64,000 bases of DNA from Muricomes sp049840515 (GCA_049840515.1 JASGKW010000009.1:124001-188000), one strand, 5' to 3'; counted from the first letter of the stretch, positions 8,311 through 17,417 are shown. The notes: generated by a model from the sequence alone, not told the origin. Program-made: numbers and translations.

Positions 8311-9672
8311 TCAGCTCTTCATAAAGCTCTTCATCCCGGCACTTTCAAGCTGGAATATTCCGTCCGTCCTGCCTGTTCCTATATAATCCAGCACCTTTTT
8401 ATCATTGTAGTCGATTTTATTCATGTCCAAATCCGGCGTTTTCAGCTTCGCCAGAAGCAGGGCATTTTGAATCACTGTCAGTGTCCTCAGGCCCAGAAAG
8501 TCCATCTTCAAAAGACCCAGCTCCTCCAATGTGGTCATAGTAAACTGCGTGGTGATAGAGCCGTCCTGCGCTTTGGATACAGGTACATATTCGTCCACCG
8601 CCCGCTGACTGATAACAACACCGGCAGCGTGCATAGAACTGTGCCGGGGCAGTCCTTCCAGACGTTTTGACATATCAATCAGGTATTTCACCTGCTCATC
8701 CGTTTCATAAGTTTTGCGCAAATCTGAATTTACACTCAAAGCCCTGTCGATGGTCATATTCAGCTCTGTTGGAATCATTTTTGCGATGGTATCCACAAAC
8801 GCATAGGGCAAATCCATAACACGCCCCACATCCCGGATAACACCCCGGGCAGCCAATGTACCAAAAGTTACAATCTGTACCACTCTGTCTTTTCCATATT
8901 TTTGCACCACATAATCTATAACTTCCTGCCGCCTTTCGTAGCAGAAGTCGATATCAATATCGGGCATGGAGATACGGTCGGGGTTCAGGAAACGCTCAAA
9001 AAGCAATTGATAGCGGATGGGGTCTATATCTGTGATTCCCAGGCAATAGGACACAATACTTCCCGCCGCAGAGCCTCTTCCCGGCCCAACTGCAATTCCA
9101 TTATCCTTGGCGTATTTGATAAAATCCCACACAATCAGGAAATAATCTACATAACCCATATTTTTTATGACATTCAGCTCATATTCCAGACGGTCCCTTA
9201 ATTCCTGTGATGGGTCCCCATAATGCTTATCCAGACCTTCAAAACACAGCCGATTCAAATATTCCCATGAAGTCAGCCCGTCCGGCACGTCATATTTGGG
9301 CAGCTTGGTCACTCCAAACTCAATCTCCACATCACATCTGTCGGCAATGCGCTGTGTGTTGTCCAGCGCCTGCAGGGCATAAGGAAACAACTGTGCCATC
9401 TCCTCCGGGGATTTCACATAATACTGTCCGCCCTCATAGCGCATTCTGTTCTCATCCTGAAGTTTCTTCCCGGTCTGAATGCAGAGCAGGATATCATGCG
9501 GTTTCTCATCCTCCGCGTAAGTATAATGCACGTCATTTGTAGCCACCAGTTCAATATCCAGTTCCTCAGATATTTTCAGCAGACGCTGATTTACAAGCCC
9601 CTGCTCCGGTATGCCGTGGTCCTGCAAGCTCCAGGAAATAATTTCCCTTCCCGAAAATATCCTGATACTCAA
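8311..9672 (-). CDS. dnaE: DnaE fragment 2: polymerase catalytic region
   Basis: Homology begins at LQDHGIPEQGLVNQRLL (about 9630); the first 15 residues of the open frame are out-of-frame. It carries the NTP-handling and catalytic signatures GPGRGSAAGS and PDIDIDFCYERR (catalytic aspartates) and ends prematurely after ESAGMKSFMKS because of the missing base near 8317. Confidence 0.85.
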   Translation of the reverse strand: MSIRIFSGREIISWSLQDHGIPEQGLVNQRLLKISEELDIELVATNDVHYTYAEDEKPHDILLCIQTGKKLQDENRMRYEGGQYYVKSPEEMAQLFPYALQALDNTQRIADRCDVEIEFGVTKLPKYDVPDGLTSWEYLNRLCFEGLDKHYGDPSQELRDRLEYELNVIKNMGYVDYFLIVWDFIKYAKDNGIAVGPGRGSAAGSIVSYCLGITDIDPIRYQLLFERFLNPDRISMPDIDIDFCYERRQEVIDYVVQKYGKDRVVQIVTFGTLAARGVIRDVGRVMDLPYAFVDTIAKMIPTELNMTIDRALSVNSDLRKTYETDEQVKYLIDMSKRLEGLPRHSSMHAAGVVISQRAVDEYVPVSKAQDGSITTQFTMTTLEELGLLKMDFLGLRTLTVIQNALLLAKLKTPDLDMNKIDYNDKKVLDYIGTGRTDGIFQLESAGMKSFMKS

Positions 9673-10150
9673 GGGCAGACTTCTTGGCCTCCTCGTCCAG
9701 ACCTTTCGTCAGATAGCGCTGCACCTCCCCCGCAAGGCAGGCGCTCAGTGCAATAATACCCTCATGGTATTCCCTGAGCAGTGCCTTATCAACACGGGGT
9801 TTATAATAATACCCCTCCACAAAACCTTTTGATACAATTTTCATCAGGTTGGCGTACCCGGTATTATTTTCCGCCAGCAGAACGAGATGATAATATCTGT
9901 CCTCCCCGCCGCCTATTTCCCTGTCAAAACGGGAATTGGGGGCTACATATACCTCACACCCCAATATAGGTTTAATCCCCTGTTTTTTGGCCTCCCGGTA
10001 AAAATCTATGACACCGTACATTACGCCATGGTCTGTAATCGCAGCACTGTTCATGCCCAGTTCTTTCACTCTTGCCACATATTCTTTTATCTTATTTGAA
10101 CCATCCAGAAGACTATATTCTGTATGGACATGTAAATGTGCAAAATCCAT
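9566..10150 (-). CDS. dnaE: DnaE fragment 1: PHP domain
   Basis: N-terminal 180 or so residues of DnaE in frame, beginning MDFAHLHVHTEYSLLDG, with the PHP motif AITDHGVMYG and ILGCEVYVAP. In-frame homology ends at GNYFLEL; the last 15 residues before the stop are out-of-frame sequence caused by the extra base near 9626. Confidence 0.85.
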   Translation of the reverse strand: MDFAHLHVHTEYSLLDGSNKIKEYVARVKELGMNSAAITDHGVMYGVIDFYREAKKQGIKPILGCEVYVAPNSRFDREIGGGEDRYYHLVLLAENNTGYANLMKIVSKGFVEGYYYKPRVDKALLREYHEGIIALSACLAGEVQRYLTKGLDEEAKKSALEYQDIFGKGNYFLELAGPRHTGAGACKSASAENI

Positions 10151-10175
10151 TCTTCACCTCTTGGTCTTTATAAAT

Positions 10176-10200
10176 AATAACAAAGCGGGCAGACCCGCTT
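10176..10200 (-). terminator. Hairpin with T-rich tail upstream of dnaE
   Basis: AAGCGGG and CCCGCTT form a 7-bp stem with a 4-base loop; on the minus strand it is followed by TGTTATTATTTAT. It is a second hairpin behind the stronger one at 10217-10250. Confidence 0.45.
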
Positions 10201-10216
10201 CAACTTTCCTATATGA

Positions 10217-10250
10217 TAAAAAGGGCATTCTCGCCTAAGAGAACTGCCCT
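10217..10250 (-). terminator. Rho-independent terminator of the small conserved gene
   Basis: On the minus strand a GGGCAGTTCTC / GAGAATGCCC stem with a 6-base loop is followed directly by TTTTT. It lies about 30 bp after the restored stop codon of the 79-aa gene and separates it from dnaE. Confidence 0.75.
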
Positions 10251-10280
10251 CATATACTCACTTCCTATTATCAACGCTGA

Positions 10281-10521
10281 TTATTGTCCGCCGTTAATCA
10301 TAAAGCTAATCAGTCTGTCTGTATCTTCTTTTTCATATGCGATAATTTCCAGCCTCTGGAATCTCACCGTTAGAGAAGATATTAGCCATTGATACATACT
10401 GAGATAACTTGGACTTCAAATTCAGTCTGTCACCTTCACCTGTTACTAACTCTACTTTGCCTTTACATGCATCAACTACCTTAAAAAAAGCTTCTATATC
10501 TGTAATATTCTGTACTTTCAT
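10281..10521 (-). CDS. Conserved small protein (about 79 aa), frame broken near the C-terminus
   Basis: The open frame gives 62 aa (10333-10521) starting MKVQNITDIEAFFKVVD with AAAGGAG upstream. The last residues (EAGNYRI) look wrong. If one G is removed at about 10353-10354 (minus-strand GAGGCTGG read as GAGCTGG), the frame continues as PELEIIAYEKEDTDRLISF and ends GGQ at TAA 10281-10283, giving 79 aa. I recognise this as a small protein type conserved in Lachnospiraceae, function unknown to me. It has its own promoter and terminator, so it is probably monocistronic. Removal of the extra base is inference, but the continuation ends just before a clean terminator. Confidence 0.7.
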
Positions 10522-10564
10522 GTCTTTCTATCTCCTTTCAATCAATTATCTATCTACTTTCTTT

Positions 10565-10592
10565 ATTATACCTGATTTATATTGGATTGCAA
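10565..10592 (-). promoter_or_regulatory. Sigma-A-type promoter of the small conserved gene
   Basis: On the minus strand TTGCAA (10587-10592) and TATAAT (10565-10570) are 16 bp apart, about 45 bp upstream of the start codon. Confidence 0.6.
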
Positions 10593-10677
10593 GATTTTTT
10601 ACAAGAATTTTATCATATTCTTCTTTATAATTTAAAATAAAATAAGAACCAGTTATTTTCTCAATACTGATAGGGGG

Positions 10678-11505
10678 TTACCTCCCAGTACTTCTGATGT
10701 CTTTTCCTGTAATTTCAATTTTTCCCGCTTTCAGAAGGCGCCCCACACCTCTTTTAAAAGCTGCCTTGCTCATTCCAAACTCTTCTTTGATTGTCTCAGG
10801 GTCTGCCTTATCTGTAAACGGCAGCACTCCATCATAGCTCTCAATGACTTTCATAATATACTGAGCGTCCTTATCCATCTGCTCCGGTATCTTATCTTTC
10901 ACGCTCAAATCCAGCTTTCCGTCCTCTTTTACCGCGGTTACCCTGGCTTCCACCACATTTCCCACTCTGAGGTTTCCAAAAGCTTCTTTTCTTGGTATAA
11001 GTGCCGAATACTGGTTGTCCACCGCCACAAAGATTCCAAATTCCTCACTGGTATCATAAATGATTCCGCTGACCTTATCGTCTTTTTTATAGGGGGAATC
11101 TGTCCGAAGTAAATGGTACACCTTCATTGTGGCACAGAGACGACTGCTCTTGTCAATGTAAAGAGAGACCAGACATTTATCTCCCTTTTTCACCTTCTCT
11201 GTCTGTTCCTTAAATGGCAGGAACAAGTCTTTTTCCAGACCCCAGTCAAGAAATGCTCCCAAGCGCCCCTCATCTGCCACTTCCAGCACCGCCAGCTGTC
11301 CCATGGTGAGTTTTGGCTCATGTGTGGTGGCAATCAGTCTGTCATCAGAATCCCGGTACAAAAAAACTTCCACCGGGTCTCCCGGTTCCACTCCCTCCGG
11401 CACTTGTTTCTTAGGGAGCAGAACACGCTCCTCATCGCTGCCAAGATATACACCAAAATCTACTTTTTTTACAACAGTTAAAACCTGTTTTTCTCCTAAT
11501 TTCAT
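10678..11505 (-). CDS. cvfB: S1-domain RNA-binding protein, CvfB family
   Basis: 275 aa. Tandem S1-like OB folds (KKVDFGVYLGSDEERVLLP; LGAFLDWGLEKDLFLPF; EFGIFVAVDNQYSALIP) are followed by a C-terminal winged helix (EEFGMSKAAFKRGVGRLLKAGKIEI). This is the architecture of CvfB/YitL proteins, RNA-binding regulators of virulence or growth in other Firmicutes. The role here is unproven. The downstream neighbour is the small conserved gene; upstream, 13 bp away, is the thioesterase, so these are probably one operon with the CDF transporter. Confidence 0.85.
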   Translation of the reverse strand: MKLGEKQVLTVVKKVDFGVYLGSDEERVLLPKKQVPEGVEPGDPVEVFLYRDSDDRLIATTHEPKLTMGQLAVLEVADEGRLGAFLDWGLEKDLFLPFKEQTEKVKKGDKCLVSLYIDKSSRLCATMKVYHLLRTDSPYKKDDKVSGIIYDTSEEFGIFVAVDNQYSALIPRKEAFGNLRVGNVVEARVTAVKEDGKLDLSVKDKIPEQMDKDAQYIMKVIESYDGVLPFTDKADPETIKEEFGMSKAAFKRGVGRLLKAGKIEITGKDIRSTGR

Positions 11506-11518
11506 TATTTATTCTCCT

Positions 11519-12220
11519 CTATTTGAATTCTATTACTGCGTAGGGGGTTCCGTCACCATCACAGAGCTGCACTACTGTCCGCTCTGCCTCAAAACACACT
11601 TTGGGATAAATAGTATCCCCATATACCGCAGATTTCTTGTATTCCACACGCAGTTGATGAACCTGTATCTCCTCCGGCAATACTTCCATCGCCATCTGGA
11701 CATACTGACAATTGTTTACATGCTCATTTGTATCTATATGGTATTTTCGCACAGGAAAAGGGGAAAGGCTTTCGCTGTTCTCACAAAGCTTTATTTTTCT
11801 GCCCTCATACTCCATTTCCAGAGGCGGCTCCTGTCCATAAGGCAGGATATCCTCATCCCCGGGTCTCACAGGCCGTCCCTTTTCCAAATCCATAAAGACC
11901 CACACAGAATTGGCGCAGGCTATCCGGTTTCCCTCTTCGTCATTCATGAAAAAGTTACGGTCCCCATACAGCCCTTTAAATCCTGTTGCAAAGGTTCCTA
12001 TTGTAATATGCTCCCCCATTTGGGGAAAACCTTCGATTACAACCTGCCAGTATGATAAAATCCAGGACTTCTGTCTCTCCCGCAGCGCTCCCACACCCAG
12101 ACCGATATCCTCAGACTGAAATGTACTGCAATCCTGAAAATAATTTATCAGACCGGGCAGTGTCATGGTGCCGTGATGGCCCGTCTCACTATACCTCACT
12201 CTACTATCAAATGAATACAT
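11519..12220 (-). CDS. Acyl-ACP thioesterase
   Basis: 233 aa, the usual length for bacterial acyl-ACP thioesterases with a double hot-dog fold. It hydrolyses acyl-ACP to free fatty acid. Seen: MYSFDSRVRYSETGHHGTMT at the N-terminus, WILSYWQVVIEGFP, and RKYHIDTNEHVNN, which carries the Asn-His pair of the active site, followed by VEYKKSAVYGD. It lies 13 bp upstream of cvfB and 33 bp downstream of the CDF transporter on the same strand. Confidence 0.9.
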   Translation of the reverse strand: MYSFDSRVRYSETGHHGTMTLPGLINYFQDCSTFQSEDIGLGVGALRERQKSWILSYWQVVIEGFPQMGEHITIGTFATGFKGLYGDRNFFMNDEEGNRIACANSVWVFMDLEKGRPVRPGDEDILPYGQEPPLEMEYEGRKIKLCENSESLSPFPVRKYHIDTNEHVNNCQYVQMAMEVLPEEIQVHQLRVEYKKSAVYGDTIYPKVCFEAERTVVQLCDGDGTPYAVIEFK

Positions 12221-12253
12221 CTATTTCACTCTCTTTCGTTTTTAATAACAGCT

Positions 12254-13438
12254 CTACTCACTTTTACTGGATACAAAGCTGTGCTCCACAGTAATCACAC
12301 ATTGGTAACGGGCATCGTTGTCATGGATTCTTGCCTCCAACTCCTCCTGCAGCTCGGCTCTCTTCTTCTCATCATATAGGATTGGGACAACTACGTCAAA
12401 TATGAGATTAATTTGTTTCTCACCTTCCACCACCCTAAAATCATGAATACTGCAGCTATCATCCAGATTTCCAAGTATTTCAGTGACCTGACGGCGGATT
12501 CTGAGTACCTCCTCATCTCTCATTTCGACAGGGTCCATATGTACTACAAGAAATATTCCCAGCTCTTTTAAGGCATCCCGCTCTATTTTGTCAATGATTT
12601 CATGGGACACTTCAATATCTACATTGTTGGGGACCTCCGCGTGTATGGATGCCATGCTCCTGCTTGGGCCATAGTTATGCACAATCAAATCATGTGTCCC
12701 TTCAATCCCATCATATTTTTCTACAAACTGTTTAATCCTGCTATATAGCTCCGGGTCCACCCCTTCTCCAATGAGAGGCTCCAAAGTATCTTTTGCAATT
12801 TCCACACCTGCCCACATAACAACAAGTGCCACGCCCACACCGACAAATCCGTCAATATTAATTCCGGTCAGAGCAAAGAAAATCAGTGATAGAATGGTGG
12901 CACCTGTGGTAATCACATCACCCATGGAATCTGCAAATACCGCCATCATCACCTTGGAATTAATTTTCTCTCCAAGCTTTTTGTTAAAAGCACCCAGCCA
13001 CAGCTTTACCCCGACGGACAGCAGCAAAAGTATCACCGGAAGCAGATGAAACTGTAACTCCTGGGGAGACCTGATTTTTCCCAGAGAATTTTTCAGGAAA
13101 GTAAATCCCACTTCCAGCACCAGAAAAGATACAATCAGCGCCGCTATGTACTCCAGCCGTCCATGCCCAAAAGGATGGTCTGCATCCGCCGGCTTGCCTG
13201 CCATTTTCACTCCGATGAAGCTGATGATGGAAGAACCGGCATCGGACAGGTTATTAAAAGCATCTGCCATTACGGATACACTTCCCAGCGCCATGCCCAC
13301 AAGAAATTTTACCAAAAATAAAAGCACATTACAAAAGATGCCCACCACACTGGCCAGTACACCATAGGCTGTACGGACGGACACCTTTTCTACCTGCTCA
13401 TACTCTTTTACAAAATGTCTTACCAAAAACTCTGTCAT
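12254..13438 (-). CDS. Cation diffusion facilitator (CDF) family transporter
   Basis: 394 aa. Membrane efflux of divalent metals by proton exchange. About six helices, with the metal-site motifs ADAFNNLSD in helix 2 and ADSMGD in helix 5, the loop motif DHPFGHGRLEY, and a long cytoplasmic C-terminal domain (TEILGNLDDSCSIHDFRVV). In Zn-selective CDFs the helix-5 site is HxxxD; here it is DxxxD, and helix 2 has NNxxD, a pattern associated with manganese or mixed specificity. That specificity is inference. It lies between spoIIR and the thioesterase. Confidence 0.88.
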   Translation of the reverse strand: MTEFLVRHFVKEYEQVEKVSVRTAYGVLASVVGIFCNVLLFLVKFLVGMALGSVSVMADAFNNLSDAGSSIISFIGVKMAGKPADADHPFGHGRLEYIAALIVSFLVLEVGFTFLKNSLGKIRSPQELQFHLLPVILLLLSVGVKLWLGAFNKKLGEKINSKVMMAVFADSMGDVITTGATILSLIFFALTGINIDGFVGVGVALVVMWAGVEIAKDTLEPLIGEGVDPELYSRIKQFVEKYDGIEGTHDLIVHNYGPSRSMASIHAEVPNNVDIEVSHEIIDKIERDALKELGIFLVVHMDPVEMRDEEVLRIRRQVTEILGNLDDSCSIHDFRVVEGEKQINLIFDVVVPILYDEKKRAELQEELEARIHDNDARYQCVITVEHSFVSSKSE

Positions 13439-13466
13439 CTTTCCTCCGTCCGGTTTCCCGGCAGGT

Positions 13467-14111
13467 TTACTTAAACCGTTCCAGGAAATACCACTTTATC
13501 TCAAAGTCTGACTGTGCTGTTATCTGGGAATATTCCTCCTCAGTCAGCACACTTTTCAGCTCTTTCTTCCCTTCCTCCGGAACTACAGCATTTGTCGCAT
13601 CTGTAAAACATAAATTGGGGTACAAAACGCACCACCAGTTATGTCCCTGTGCTGCACCGATTTCAATTCTCAAAGCCTTATAATTCCCTGCGGGGAACGT
13701 CACATCACCGTAAGTCTTCTCAGGAAAATAGCAAGTCGTCACCGCCGCACTCACGGGGTAATCCTTTCCCTCTGCGAGAATTGTCTGCCTTCCGACTTCC
13801 TCCAGCTTATCCGTATTCCTGCGCATCCAGTCCCGGGTTTCCTCCACGTCCATTCCCTTTGGCATAGATTCCTTCAAAAAAGCAAGAACCTGCTCTTTCA
13901 CATCCATCTTAAGCGCCTGATCCTCGTCACTGTCACTGTTTGCCAGGACATGGAACCTCAAAACCTCCTGCGCCAGATGCTCCTGAAGCTTCGCCTGGGC
14001 GGTCAGATTCATATGCCAGGACACAAACCCGGTAATCAAAGTTGCAAGAATTATTGCAAGAATTAAAATAATTTTGTTTTCACGTTTATTTATACTATAC
14101 ATTCTGTCCAT
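13467..14111 (-). CDS. spoIIR: Stage II sporulation protein R
   Basis: 214 aa secreted signalling protein made in the forespore, needed to activate SpoIIGA and so pro-sigma-E in the mother cell. N-terminal signal/anchor helix (IILILAIILATLITGFVSW), then the SpoIIR core: LRFHVLANSDSDEDQALK, and GHNWWCVLYPNLCF near the C-terminus. ATG 14109-14111 has AGGGAG 6 bp upstream. Its presence is the best evidence that the organism forms endospores. Confidence 0.93.
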   Translation of the reverse strand: MDRMYSINKRENKIILILAIILATLITGFVSWHMNLTAQAKLQEHLAQEVLRFHVLANSDSDEDQALKMDVKEQVLAFLKESMPKGMDVEETRDWMRRNTDKLEEVGRQTILAEGKDYPVSAAVTTCYFPEKTYGDVTFPAGNYKALRIEIGAAQGHNWWCVLYPNLCFTDATNAVVPEEGKKELKSVLTEEEYSQITAQSDFEIKWYFLERFK

Positions 14112-14178
14112 ATGTAACTCCCTCTATCTTTCTTAGATTATAAAAGGAGTATTGACAGAATTATCAGACTTATACATT

Positions 14179-14198
14179 AAAAGGGGACTGTCCCCTTT
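14179..14198 (-). terminator. Hairpin downstream of gntR
   Basis: AAAGGGGAC and GTCCCCTTT form a 9-bp near-perfect palindrome, ending on the minus strand with TTTTAATG. It lies 26 bp after the GntR stop. Confidence 0.5.
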
Positions 14199-14223
14199 GC
14201 TTTCCATTTTCAGAATATTTCTA

Positions 14224-14898
14224 CTACTCTTTGTTTCTCAGTTTTCCTGTGACTGCTGTCACCTGATGATGGATATGCTGGCTTGTCAGCCGTGTCGCCA
14301 CATCTCCCTCACCGTTTTCTATGGCGCGGATTATCTCCTGATGTTCTTCTAAAAGCTGGGGATGGCATTCTTTTTGTTTTAAATGCTCTACCCGGTAGCG
14401 GTACATCTGCTCTCTTAAATTATTCAAAAGTTGTATCAGACGCTCGTTGTCTGTTGCAATATATATGATATCATGAAATGCCACATCTGCCTCGGCAATT
14501 CTTGTGATATCATCGCTGTTCAGTGAATCTTCAAAGTCTTTTGCTGCTTCTTTTAATTTTACTATCCCCTCTGGGTTAATCCTGACACATGCAAGCTGTA
14601 CGGCAAGCTCCTCTAAAGCTGCTCTTACCTCCAGCACATCCCTGAGATTTTTCTCTGTGATTTCTGCGACCTCCGCCCCTCTTCTGGGAATCATCAGTAC
14701 CAGCCCTTCCAGTTCCAGTTTTCGGATTGCTTCCCGGATTGGCGTGCGGCTTACCCCCAGTTTATTGGCAAGCTGGATTTCCATTAATCTTTCTCCCGGC
14801 TTTAATTCTCCCCGCAAAATGGCCTGTCTCAACGTATTAAACACTACATCACGTAGGGGTAAATAGTCATTCATCGCTCCTTCAAACTTCAATTCCAT
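14224..14898 (-). CDS. GntR-family transcriptional regulator (FadR/FCD type)
   Basis: 224 aa. An N-terminal winged helix-turn-helix (NTLRQAILRGELKPGERL, LANKLGVSRTPIREAIRKLE) precedes an all-helical FCD ligand domain (RDVLEVRAALEELAVQLA ... FHDIIYIATDNERLIQLLN, with the Asp/His pattern that binds a metal and a small acid in this subfamily). ATG 14896-14898 has GAGGAGG about 8 bp upstream. The gene overlaps the end of ispE by 17 bp, so the two are translationally linked. Its target and effector cannot be told from the sequence. Confidence 0.9.
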   Translation of the reverse strand: MELKFEGAMNDYLPLRDVVFNTLRQAILRGELKPGERLMEIQLANKLGVSRTPIREAIRKLELEGLVLMIPRRGAEVAEITEKNLRDVLEVRAALEELAVQLACVRINPEGIVKLKEAAKDFEDSLNSDDITRIAEADVAFHDIIYIATDNERLIQLLNNLREQMYRYRVEHLKQKECHPQLLEEHQEIIRAIENGEGDVATRLTSQHIHHQVTAVTGKLRNKE

Positions 14899-15775
14899 AT
14901 TCTTTCCTCCTCGCGCTGTGTATATTGGTCACATACACCTGCTTCGCCAGTGCCTTGTCTCTAATTTTCTCTTGTGCCTTCCTTGCCTTCGATTTATTCT
15001 CAAAAAGTCCGAAAACTGTGGGGCCGCTTCCGCTCATCATTGCATTCAGTGCCCCCGCAGCTTTCATCTCATTTTTAATATCTTCTATAACAGGGTACAT
15101 GGGAATTGTCACATCCTCCAGAACATTTCCCATAGCTGCCGCTATCTGAGGAAGACTGCTATTTTCCAACCCTGCTATCAGCCCGTCAATATCCGGGTGC
15201 TTATGAATCTTCTGTGCATCCAGCGCTCCATATACAACTTTTGTAGATACACTGATAGGCGGCTTTGCCACCAGAACAATGCATTTGGGCATGGCCGGCA
15301 GCTCCGTCAGCTCTTCGCCGATTCCTTCCGCCAGCACCGTCCCCCGCATAATACAGTAGGGCACATCCGCCCCAAGTTTTACTCCCCGCTCCATCAACTG
15401 CTGCTGTGACAGCCCCAGTCCAAACAGGCGGTTCATTCCAAACAGAACGGCAGCAGCGTTAGAACTCCCCCCTGCCATACCTGCTGCCACCGGAATATGT
15501 TTATCCAGGGTGATTACAACCCCCTCTTCTATTTGAAATTCTTCTATCAGCATAGCAGCCGCTTTGTATGCAATGTTGTTCTCATCCACAGGAAGAAAAT
15601 ACAGATTCGTCTTTACTTCAATCCCCGGGGTTTTGGTCCGCTCAATTTTTACATCATCATACAAATAAATAGACTGCATCACCATCCGTACATCATGATA
15701 TCCGTTCTCTCTTCTCCCAAGTACATCCAGTCCCAGATTAATCTTGGCAAGCGCCTTTAATTCTATCTGTTTCAT
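14882..15775 (-). CDS. ispE: 4-diphosphocytidyl-2-C-methyl-D-erythritol kinase
   Basis: 297 aa GHMP-family kinase of the non-mevalonate (MEP) isoprenoid pathway. N-terminal LKALAKINLGLDVLGRRENGYHDV, the ATP loop PVAAGMAGGSSNAAAVL and C-terminal MSGSGPTVFGLF are all intact. GGAGG lies 7 bp before the ATG. The last few codons overlap gntR. Confidence 0.95.
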   Translation of the reverse strand: MKQIELKALAKINLGLDVLGRRENGYHDVRMVMQSIYLYDDVKIERTKTPGIEVKTNLYFLPVDENNIAYKAAAMLIEEFQIEEGVVITLDKHIPVAAGMAGGSSNAAAVLFGMNRLFGLGLSQQQLMERGVKLGADVPYCIMRGTVLAEGIGEELTELPAMPKCIVLVAKPPISVSTKVVYGALDAQKIHKHPDIDGLIAGLENSSLPQIAAAMGNVLEDVTIPMYPVIEDIKNEMKAAGALNAMMSGSGPTVFGLFENKSKARKAQEKIRDKALAKQVYVTNIHSARRKEYGIEV

Positions 15776-15845
15776 CCTGTGTCCTCCAAATCTAAAACCG
15801 TAACTTAGTTCTTTTCGTCTTTATTGTATCCTGTATACATTATGC

Positions 15846-17405
15846 CTATATTATACTCATGTTCTCTTTAAAAATCAACAGCTTATCACCGGGCCTTATA
15901 GAATCGGACTCCAGGCCGTTTACTTCTTTTATTCCTTCTATGGTTGTCATATAGTTTTTGGCAAGACTCCAGAGTTCATCCCCGTCTTTTACAATATACC
16001 CGACAATTCCCGGGCGTTTTTCCATTTCTTCCATAGAAACAGGGGAAAGCTCCACATTTGTAATAACCTGCATATGAACCGGTTTTCTCATAAATGTGTC
16101 AAATGCCAGAACCGCTTTCACTTCCACAGCCTCACTGCCCGCCAGATTCACAGACAACTGTTCCACATGATAAGAAACATTGTAGCGCGCATCCTGGGTC
16201 ATTCCCGGGCACTCCAACAGATAGGAGAACGGCATAATACCCTGCCAGCTTCCAAAGGGCGCCGCATCGTCCGCTTTTAGATAAAGGAAAGAGATGTGAA
16301 GAATTCCTTCTATTTGAATACCTTCATCAGTCATTTCCATATGCTCTATCTGCACACTGCCGTCGCTGTGGCAGATTTGCAGCACATCGTCCTTTAATTC
16401 CGGAAGTGACAAACGCTCTGAAACCTTACATTTTGAATAATTTTGAACAAGCAGCTCTTCATAGGTCGCTTCCCTTGTGTCATAATTGCAGTTCTGCTCC
16501 AAAGAGTACAAATCTTCCAGAAGTTCCATTTCTTCTTCCTGATAAATATTCATCCGCAGAGCCAGGGTTCCCTCTATGCCCAGAACACGCATCTCCCCAT
16601 CCTCATCCATGCGCACATCCACAAGGGTGTCCTCCAGGTTATTGTGGACATAATAATACATGCCCTCTTCTGCACCGCCGCACTCGATTCTGCCCTCATA
16701 GGGAACTGTCTGCTCAATCCAGTCTGTCTTGCCATCCTCTGACCTGTACATACAGAATATAAGAAGCTCGCCTTTCAGCTGCATCTCATCCTGACCCAGC
16801 TTGACTTCCATTTTCCTGCTGCCCACATCCGTCAAAAGCAATTGGCCGATGCTCTCCTTTGTTCCCGGGAGAGTGACCTCCTCCTTAATCCGGTATGTGT
16901 CTTTTTTTGTTGTATTCAATTCCAGCAGATTTACATTTTTCTTTTTCTTATAAATAGGGCAGGAACAGTCCACATCTACCGTTGTCTCCTCATCCTCCAG
17001 CTTTTCCCTGCCAATTTCCATCTCTATCATGGCGCGGATGCTCAGTTTTCTTGAGTGAACCAGAGTTGCAGTAAATTCCACGCGGATGTTTTGTATAAAA
17101 TAGGTTTCCATCTCCCCGCCGTCCGTATACACCATTTCTTCAAAAGGAATTTTTCCTTCAAGAACCGCCGGCTGAGGGTCGCCTGTGGCTGTCACGTAAA
17201 GAATTTGAAAATATAATTTCCCGGAAATCCGTATGTAATTCTCAACCAATTTAATATCTTCAATTTTTACTGTCCCTGTTCCCCGGATAACCTGCTGCAC
17301 ATCTTCTTTTGCATCGGGAACATTGTAATCCTCATCCAGATAAAACTGGTCAAAGGTCCTTTTCCCCTCCTGTGTGTAATGAATCGGCTTCTTGATTAAT
17401 TCCAT
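15846..17405 (-). CDS. SPOCS/DUF3794 and LysM domain protein
   Basis: 519 aa from ATG 17403-17405, chosen because AGGAGG is 6 bp upstream; the earlier in-frame ATG at 17411 abuts the ribosome site. The N-terminal and central parts hold repeated SPOCS (DUF3794) units, e.g. ISGKLYFQILYVTATGD and IEGILHISFLYLKADD, with an additional diverged copy between. The C-terminus is a LysM domain (GYIVKDGDELWSLAKNYMTT ... IRPGDKLLIF) that binds peptidoglycan-type glycans. This architecture resembles SafA/CotQ-like spore surface proteins of clostridia; a spore coat role is inference. Confidence 0.85.
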   Translation of the reverse strand: MELIKKPIHYTQEGKRTFDQFYLDEDYNVPDAKEDVQQVIRGTGTVKIEDIKLVENYIRISGKLYFQILYVTATGDPQPAVLEGKIPFEEMVYTDGGEMETYFIQNIRVEFTATLVHSRKLSIRAMIEMEIGREKLEDEETTVDVDCSCPIYKKKKNVNLLELNTTKKDTYRIKEEVTLPGTKESIGQLLLTDVGSRKMEVKLGQDEMQLKGELLIFCMYRSEDGKTDWIEQTVPYEGRIECGGAEEGMYYYVHNNLEDTLVDVRMDEDGEMRVLGIEGTLALRMNIYQEEEMELLEDLYSLEQNCNYDTREATYEELLVQNYSKCKVSERLSLPELKDDVLQICHSDGSVQIEHMEMTDEGIQIEGILHISFLYLKADDAAPFGSWQGIMPFSYLLECPGMTQDARYNVSYHVEQLSVNLAGSEAVEVKAVLAFDTFMRKPVHMQVITNVELSPVSMEEMEKRPGIVGYIVKDGDELWSLAKNYMTTIEGIKEVNGLESDSIRPGDKLLIFKENMSII

Positions 17406-17417
17406 ATGCATCCTCCT

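Larger units (their letters stand above)
6677..10150 (-). pseudogene. dnaE: DNA polymerase III alpha subunit DnaE, reading frame broken twice
   Basis: Taken together three consecutive frames encode a complete DnaE replicative polymerase: PHP domain, catalytic palm with PDIDIDF, tau-binding/helix-hairpin-helix region and OB fold. The breaks are at about 9626-9627 (one extra base; removing it restores YFLEL-QDHG) and 8317 (one missing base; adding a G restores FMK-ELKPHNLEDIIAG). The +1 and -1 changes cancel, so the span is exactly 1158 codons, a normal family length. Both breaks fall in a GAGCTG context. Since DnaE is needed for replication in most Firmicutes, a sequencing artefact is more likely than decay. 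Start ATG 10148-10150 has AGAGGTG upstream. Confidence 0.9.
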
